In this document: piece after piece, positions 58,998 through 64,000 of the stretch
How positions within the stretch are numbered: position 1 is the first letter of the stretch
Layout: the number at the start of each line of letters is the position of its first letter
NCBI GenBank assembly: GCA_965229505.1
Contig: OZ245881.1
Location: forward strand, 4,960,001-5,024,000
From: UBA6059 sp040219045
Lineage (GTDB): Bacteria; Bacteroidota; Bacteroidia; Cytophagales; Cyclobacteriaceae
Direction of reading: 5' to 3'
Length of the DNA stretch: 64,000 nt
Notes under the pieces: model-generated
Told to the model about the DNA's origin: nothing
What the model saw: the letters and a program-made list of their open reading frames with translations, nothing else
The model's database searches: none
Position numbers and translations under genes: made by a program

Positions 58998-60257
58998 ATG
59001 AATATGATAACCATGAATAATCAATTTTTTAAGCTGACAGTATTCCTGTTGGGCTCATGCTTATTCCTAGCCTCGTGTGGCGATGACGAAGATGATACCC
59101 CAGGCATCTCCACACCGACTTCCTATAGCTTTGAGAGGAATGGTGCCAGCACTGTCGATTTCAGTGGTCAAACCACTCGTATACTGATGGCCGAAGAACT
59201 CATCAGCAGCATGATGGAATTTGATGATGCTACAGAGTCATTGCTCCTCGAAATGTATAGGAACGAGGGTGCCGGTGGAGAGAATGTGTCCCCCTTCAGT
59301 GCTAGTGATCTTAATGCCTCTACAAAGTCTATCAAAAGCAAAACTGCTGCCTCCCGAGACTTCTTCTCAACGAACACCGTCGCTTCAGCGCAGATCAAAG
59401 CAGACTTTGAGACATGGATCTCAGCTCAAATCAATGAAGTATTCCCAGCCATTGAAACCGTGGCAGAACCAGGCGTAGCAGGACAGATCGCTGATGGAAG
59501 CTCCGTTCGTTTTGTCTCAGCAGAAGGTCTGGAGTATAATCAATTGGTGAATAAATCGGTTATTGGAGCTTTGATGCTCGATCAGGCACTTAACAACTAC
59601 CTGAGCACAAGTGTACTGGATGAGGCGGATAATGTTGCAGCTAATGATGGGGATATAGTAGCTGAAGGTCAAAACTATACGACCATGGAGCACAAATGGG
59701 ATGAGGCCTATGGCTATGTCTACGGTACTTCTGTAGACCCAGCCAACCCCAATACGACGATTGGTGCAGATGACAGCTTTCTCAATAAATACATAGGACG
59801 CGTAGAGGGTGACCCTGACTTTGCCGGCATAGCAGATGACATTTGGAATGCTTTCGCCATCGGACGAGCTGCAATTGTAGCCAAGAACTATCCGGTGAGA
59901 GATGCACAGGTTGACATCATCCGCGAGAAGCTTTCAGATGTGATCGCCATTCGAGCTATCTACTATCTGCAACAAGCCAAATTGGCTTTGCCGGATGACC
60001 GCAGCAATACTGCGCTATATGGCACTTCATTTCATGATCTCAGTGAGGGATATGGATTTATCTATAGCCTTCAGTTTACAAGAGAGCCTGGTACAAACTC
60101 ACCCTATTTCAGCAAGTCTGAAGTAGACGCGATGTTGGCCGATTTGCTAGATGATGGCCCCAATGGGCTCTGGGATGTGGAGCCGGCCACATTGGATGAA
60201 CTCACTAACACTATTCACGCAAAGTTTGATTTCTCGTTAGAGGCAGCAGCCGAATAA
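58998..60257 (+). CDS. DUF4856 lipoprotein
   Basis: A protein of about 419 residues with a lipoprotein signal (FKLTVFLLGSCLFLASCGDDED) and a long helical domain starting SYSFERNGASTVDFSGQTTRI, the DUF4856 pattern. Later segments include HKWDEAYGYVYG and SEGYGFIYSLQFTRE. The family is usually encoded next to imelysin and TonB receptor genes in Bacteroidota, and it is here too (imelysin starts 9 bp later). Probably a surface or periplasmic iron- or haem-handling protein (inference). The first in-frame start (TTG 58932) gives no signal peptide at the N-terminus, so ATG 58998 is chosen. Confidence 0.85.
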   Translation: MNMITMNNQFFKLTVFLLGSCLFLASCGDDEDDTPGISTPTSYSFERNGASTVDFSGQTTRILMAEELISSMMEFDDATESLLLEMYRNEGAGGENVSPFSASDLNASTKSIKSKTAASRDFFSTNTVASAQIKADFETWISAQINEVFPAIETVAEPGVAGQIADGSSVRFVSAEGLEYNQLVNKSVIGALMLDQALNNYLSTSVLDEADNVAANDGDIVAEGQNYTTMEHKWDEAYGYVYGTSVDPANPNTTIGADDSFLNKYIGRVEGDPDFAGIADDIWNAFAIGRAAIVAKNYPVRDAQVDIIREKLSDVIAIRAIYYLQQAKLALPDDRSNTALYGTSFHDLSEGYGFIYSLQFTREPGTNSPYFSKSEVDAMLADLLDDGPNGLWDVEPATLDELTNTIHAKFDFSLEAAAE

Positions 60258-60266
60258 ACCAATAAG

Positions 60267-61388
60267 ATGTTATACCGATACTTATCATCACTTGCATTAA
60301 TTAGCGTATTTACCGGACTCCTCCTTGCCAGCTGTGGTGAGGATGGAGAGGGAGGTACTGATCCGGGGGATGGCGGGACAGACACCTTTGATAGAGGTGT
60401 GATGCTGGCTCATTGGGCGGATAATATTATCATCCCTGGTTATCTGGATTATCAGTCAAGCCTATCGGAATTAGGCAGCAGTGCAGAAGCATTTGTGGGC
60501 GACCCATCTACCGCAAATCTTACTGCTTTAAAAACAAGCTGGCAGCAATCCTATCTGGCCTGGCAAAGGGTCAGTATGTTTGAGATCGGTAAGGCAGAGG
60601 TGTTAGTCCTGCGCAGCTTTACCAACATCTACCCAACCGATACGAGTGGTATACTTAGCAATATCACCAGTGGAGGCTACAATCTTGCCTTGGCTTCAAA
60701 ATACGATGAACAAGGCTTCCCCGCCATTGAGTATGTGCTCTTTGGCCATGACGAAAGCGCAACTTTGGAAGACTTTGCTACCAATGCTGCCCATGGGCAG
60801 TACTTGCTAGACCTCACTTCTAGACTGCAATCCTTGACCAACGAGGTGGTTGCCGACTGGCAAGGTGGATATCGTGATGCTTTTGTTGCGGATGATGGTT
60901 CGTCAGGAACGAGTTCTGTCAATAAGATGGTCAATGACTATCTCTTCTATTATGAGAAAGCTTTAAGAGCAGGTAAGGTCGGTATTCCTGCAGGTATATT
61001 TTCTGGGAATCCTCTTCCACATACGGTTGAAACGCGGTATTCAGAAGACATGGCCAGACCCTTGTTTCTTGAAGCCCTTAATGCCACCAGGGATTTCTTT
61101 AATGGCAATTCGTTCCAGGGTAACGGCCCGAGCTTAAGAGCTTACCTCGACCATCTCAACACCATCAAAGATGGTGAAGACCTTGGCCTGCTGATCGATG
61201 ATCAGTTTGAGAGTGCTCTGCTTGCTGCATCCGGACTAAATGATAGTTTCTTCAACCAGATAGAGTCTGATAATTCGGCCATGCTGGCACTTTATGATGA
61301 GCTTCAAAAGAATGTCATTCTGCTGAAAGTAGATATGCTTCAGGCATTAAACATCAACGTAGATTTCGTAGACGCAGACGGTGATTAG
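60267..61388 (+). CDS. Imelysin family (M75) lipoprotein
   Basis: A 373-residue imelysin-like protein with a lipoprotein signal (LISVFTGLLLASCGEDGE). The domain runs from about residue 50 to 365, with LKTSWQQSYLAWQRVSMFEI and the motif region DEQGFPAIEYVLFG. The GxHxxE motif of classical imelysins is GFPAIE here, with Pro instead of His, as in many family members not expected to be peptidases. Imelysins are iron-regulated (IrpA-type) periplasmic proteins. It overlaps the HTTM gene by 8 bp. Confidence 0.9.
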   Translation: MLYRYLSSLALISVFTGLLLASCGEDGEGGTDPGDGGTDTFDRGVMLAHWADNIIIPGYLDYQSSLSELGSSAEAFVGDPSTANLTALKTSWQQSYLAWQRVSMFEIGKAEVLVLRSFTNIYPTDTSGILSNITSGGYNLALASKYDEQGFPAIEYVLFGHDESATLEDFATNAAHGQYLLDLTSRLQSLTNEVVADWQGGYRDAFVADDGSSGTSSVNKMVNDYLFYYEKALRAGKVGIPAGIFSGNPLPHTVETRYSEDMARPLFLEALNATRDFFNGNSFQGNGPSLRAYLDHLNTIKDGEDLGLLIDDQFESALLAASGLNDSFFNQIESDNSAMLALYDELQKNVILLKVDMLQALNINVDFVDADGD

Positions 61389-62760
61389 CAACTTGCGCAG
61401 CACCATATCGTCCTACCTCAATACATCGGCAGAGGCTGCTCCATTGGCAGCCTTTCGCCTTTTTTTCGGACTCCTAATGCTCATTTCCATCATTCGCTTT
61501 TGGGCCTATGGATGGATTGACAAGCTCTATATACAGCCTAAGTTTCATTTCTCCTATTACGGATTCGAGTGGGTTCAGCCTCTGGGCCAATACACTTACC
61601 TCCTATTTATCGTCTGCGGCCTGAGTGCTATAGCCATTGCGATCGGCTACCAGTATCGCTTCGCCATTATCACCTTCTTCCTCAGCTTCACCTACATCGA
61701 GCTGATGGACAAAACCACCTATCTCAATCACTATTACTTCATCAGTATCCTCAGCTTTCTCATGATCTGGCTGCCCGCCGGCAGGTATTTCTCGGTAGAC
61801 GCCTACCGGAATGCGGAGGTTAGAAGTCAACGTATTCCCAGATGGACCATTGACAGTGTCAAACTGCTGCTCTGCATCGTCTATTTCTACGCAGGCCTTG
61901 CCAAACTAAACAGCGACTGGCTAATAGAAGCCATGCCTTTAAAGATATGGCTACCAGGAAGGTATGATCTGCCTTTATTAGGCAGCCTCATGGAGCAAGA
62001 ATGGGCCATTTATGCGCTTAGCTGGGCCGGAGTATTATATGATTTGGCTATCCCCTTTCTACTCCTAAACCGCGGCACACGACTCCTTGGATTTGCTCTG
62101 GTTGTGGTATTTCATTTACTGACCAGCGCATTATTCCCTATCGGAATGTTTCCCTACATCATGATCGTGAGTGCACTCATTTTCTTTTCTCCAGCACTTC
62201 ACCATCAGATACTCAACATCGTCGCTCGACTAGGGCGGTTCTCAAAAAAAATATTTGACAATAATCAGGTTTGGGTACCAATGAAATCAGCTCAAACCAA
62301 GCTCAAACTTGGAGTCGTCGGGCTTTTCTTTGTACTGCAAATCGTGCTGCCATTTAGATACATGCTTTACCCCGGAGAGCTCTTCTGGACCGAAGAGGGC
62401 TTTAGGTTTTCATGGCGGGTGATGTTGATGGAAAAAGCAGGCTACACCAATTTCAAAATCGTGGATCAAGTAAACAAAAGCAGTTTTTATGTCGACAATA
62501 GCGACTTCCTGTCCACTTTTCAGGAGAAGCAGATGGCGTTTCAGCCAGACTTTATTCTGGAGTATGCCCATTTTTTGAAAGATCATTTCACAGCTCAAGG
62601 CCATCAGCAAGTGGCTGTCTATGCTGAAAGCTATGTAGCGCTCAACGGTCGCAGGAGTAAGCCATTCATTGATCCAAATGTCGACCTGGCTGCCCAACCG
62701 ATTTCACTCCAACCCAAACCCTGGATTCTCCCCTTCCATGATCAGATTACTGGCCTCTAG
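61381..62760 (+). CDS. HTTM-domain membrane protein (vitamin K-dependent carboxylase-like)
   Basis: A 459-residue protein starting at GTG 61381. The N-terminal 270 residues hold the HTTM membrane domain, with LAAFRLFFGLLMLISIIRFW, DKTTYLNHYYFISILSFLMI and VFHLLTSALFPIGMFPYIMI, resembling gamma-glutamyl carboxylase. The C-terminal part is soluble (MEKAGYTNFKIVDQVNKSSF). In Bacteroidota such proteins accompany imelysin and TonB receptor genes. The reaction is unknown. It overlaps imelysin by 8 bp, and its 3' end overlaps the proposed receptor start by 23 bp. Confidence 0.88.
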   Translation: MISNLRSTISSYLNTSAEAAPLAAFRLFFGLLMLISIIRFWAYGWIDKLYIQPKFHFSYYGFEWVQPLGQYTYLLFIVCGLSAIAIAIGYQYRFAIITFFLSFTYIELMDKTTYLNHYYFISILSFLMIWLPAGRYFSVDAYRNAEVRSQRIPRWTIDSVKLLLCIVYFYAGLAKLNSDWLIEAMPLKIWLPGRYDLPLLGSLMEQEWAIYALSWAGVLYDLAIPFLLLNRGTRLLGFALVVVFHLLTSALFPIGMFPYIMIVSALIFFSPALHHQILNIVARLGRFSKKIFDNNQVWVPMKSAQTKLKLGVVGLFFVLQIVLPFRYMLYPGELFWTEEGFRFSWRVMLMEKAGYTNFKIVDQVNKSSFYVDNSDFLSTFQEKQMAFQPDFILEYAHFLKDHFTAQGHQQVAVYAESYVALNGRRSKPFIDPNVDLAAQPISLQPKPWILPFHDQITGL

Positions 62761-64000
62761 CTTAACCCTACTTTGTCCACTTAGGCAAACTGTCTCGTTG
62801 AGCCAGCCTGCCTGCCGGCAAGGCAGGCTCAATCTGACAAACTCTATTAGGATATTCAAACTTGACAGAGTAGGGTTAATCATTCTGCTGCTAAGCAGTA
62901 CAGCAGTATATGGCCAATATACCTTCTCAGGAGTGGTGACTGATGCGTCCACTTCAACACCCATCAAAGAGGCAGAGATCTTCCTAAAAGAGACGGGTGA
63001 AGTTGTCAAGGTGAATCGGCAAGGTGAGTTTCTACTCAATGACCTATCGGAAGGGCAGCATGAACTCATCATTTTCAATTTTGAATATCAGACGCTCACT
63101 ACGAATATCACCGTTCCTACCAGCGGTCAGGTAGTCCTGTCTATGGAGCCTCTGATGACCCAGCTGTCAGAGGTCGTTATTCGCCAGCAGCGTGATGAGC
63201 TGTTCAATCTTAAGCGGCTGCAACCTGTAGAAGGAACTGCCATCTATGCGGGCAAGAAGAATGAGGTGGTCCTGATCGATCAGCTCGTGGGTAGTATGGC
63301 CACCAACAATGCCCGTCAAATCTATTCTCAGGTCGTCGGACTCAATATATACGAAAATGCTGATGCAGGCCTTCAACTAAACATCGGCGGGCGTGGACTT
63401 GACCCTAACAGAACTGCCAATTTCAACACCCGCCAAAACGGCTATGACATAAGTGCCGATGTACTCGGCTATCCGGAGAGCTACTACACCCCTCCTGCTG
63501 AAGCATTGAGTGAAATTCAGGTCGTAAGGGGAGCTGCGTCGCTGCAGTATGGTACTCAGTTTGGTGGGCTAGTCAATTTCAAAATGCGTCAACCAGCAGT
63601 TGATAAAGCTATTGAGTTAACATCAAGACAGTCTGTCGGCTCTTTTGGACTCTTCTCAAGTTTCAACAGCCTCAGCGGTACAAAAGATAAATTCAGCTAC
63701 TATACCTATTATCAATACAAGAGCGGTGACGGCTTTCGTCCCAATTCAGGCTTTCATTCTCACAACTTCTTTGGGCACTTTAAGTACGAGTTCACGGACA
63801 GGACCAGCATCACAGCGGAGACAACTTACATGAAGTATCTCGCACAGCAACCAGGCGGAATGACAGATCCTCAGTTTGCAGAAGATCCTACTTTTAGCAA
63901 CCGCGAGCGCAATTGGTTTGATGTAGACTGGAAGCTGTTCAATCTCAAATTCGAGCACAAGTTTACTCCGATGACTGAGCTGAGCATCAACCTATTCGGC
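62738..64000 (+). CDS. TonB-dependent outer-membrane receptor (3' partial)
   Basis: From ATG 62738 a frame stays open to the window end (about 421 residues). After an unusual leader comes LIILLLSSTAVYGQ, a signal-peptide core and cleavage site. A carboxypeptidase-regulatory-like domain follows (FSGVVTDASTSTPIKEAEIF, about 60-130), then the plug with NARQIYSQVVGLNIYENADA, LNIGGRGLDPNRTANFN and EIQVVRGAASLQYGTQFGG, and the first barrel strands. It resembles FecA-like iron siderophore or citrate receptors. It is the last visible gene of the iron cluster. A palindromic insertion occupies the leader-coding part. Confidence 0.88.
   Translation, partial: MIRLLASSLTLLCPLRQTVSLSQPACRQGRLNLTNSIRIFKLDRVGLIILLLSSTAVYGQYTFSGVVTDASTSTPIKEAEIFLKETGEVVKVNRQGEFLLNDLSEGQHELIIFNFEYQTLTTNITVPTSGQVVLSMEPLMTQLSEVVIRQQRDELFNLKRLQPVEGTAIYAGKKNEVVLIDQLVGSMATNNARQIYSQVVGLNIYENADAGLQLNIGGRGLDPNRTANFNTRQNGYDISADVLGYPESYYTPPAEALSEIQVVRGAASLQYGTQFGGLVNFKMRQPAVDKAIELTSRQSVGSFGLFSSFNSLSGTKDKFSYYTYYQYKSGDGFRPNSGFHSHNFFGHFKYEFTDRTSITAETTYMKYLAQQPGGMTDPQFAEDPTFSNRERNWFDVDWKLFNLKFEHKFTPMTELSINLFG
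62762..62879. repeat. 118-bp palindromic element inside the TonB receptor leader
   Basis: The ends are TTAACCCTACTTTGTC and, at the right, GACAGAGTAGGGTTAA, which pair with one mismatch. The inner arms TTGAGCC and GGCTCAA flank the hairpin GCCTGCCTGCCGGCAAGGCAGGC region (62812-62830). The element starts 2 bp after the HTTM stop codon. Its reading frame toward the receptor is open, so it acts as coding sequence if translation begins at 62738. Confidence 0.75.

Overview
The window looks like a chromosomal segment from a member of the Bacteroidota, most likely a Cytophagales-type (possibly marine) bacterium. The evidence is family content: a tricorn-like S41 protease with a propeller, PPDK with its DUF299 regulator, DUF2797, DUF6090, DUF4856, imelysin, HTTM and TonB receptor genes, LytTR regulators and many Bacteroidota-type lipoproteins. 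Shine-Dalgarno sequences are mostly not visible, and a few TAnnTTTG-type promoter elements are. I saw no rRNA, tRNA or CRISPR array. The genus assignment is inference.

Region by region. (1) 1-5.95 kb: 3'-truncated tricorn/S41 protease, a thiamine-binding family protein, homogentisate dioxygenase, a small membrane protein and flotillin-like FloA. (2) 6.2-10.7 kb: a tight operon for PPDK regulatory kinase/phosphorylase, PPDK and fructose-1,6-bisphosphatase, a glycolysis/gluconeogenesis switch. (3) 11.0-18.9 kb: a hexuronate operon (fructuronate reductase-like SDR, uxuA, uxaC), galK with an APC permease, and a TspO-like membrane protein. (4) 18.9-30.1 kb: a repeat-rich accessory zone. Its centre, 21.4-28.2 kb, is a visibly AT-rich six-gene operon: XRE regulator, HsdM, HsdS, Septu/PtuA-like ATPase, PtuB-like HNH nuclease and a PLD nuclease. 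The last five genes overlap by 1-4 bp and no hsdR is present. Two 195-bp inverted-repeat elements lie on either side of this zone. (5) 28.5-34.9 kb: a stress cluster (AI-2E-type permease, six-BON-domain protein, ArsC-fold protein, MscS channel, UspA, and a 26-aa membrane peptide). (6) 35.0-39.8 kb: a MarR-controlled operon of a sodium:solute symporter, GNAT, alanine racemase and a second PLP racemase, with a perfect palindromic operator. (7) 40-49.5 kb: DUF2797, CPA1 antiporter, mutarotase-like protein, an orphan GC-rich Tat-exported molybdoenzyme, TrhA, a LytTR membrane protein and a putative metalloprotease. (8) 49.8-57.6 kb: ArsR-SRPBCC fusion, an ECF sigma / 89-aa protein / ClpP-like operon, an exported MEMO-family lipoprotein, a TonB receptor remnant, PD40 and lipoprotein genes, and a LytS/LytTR two-component pair. 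(9) 57.7-64 kb: a probable iron-acquisition operon (HhH lipoprotein, DUF4856, imelysin, HTTM, TonB receptor) with three Fur-like inverted repeats. The receptor's signal-peptide coding region appears to carry an in-frame palindromic insertion.

The most notable system is the HsdR-less HsdMS operon, in which ATPase-HNH and PLD genes sit where a type I translocase/nuclease would be expected. It looks like a methylation-guided defence module. Other leads are the arm-swapped 195-bp elements, the sigma-ClpP operon, and the palindrome insertion in the TonB receptor leader.
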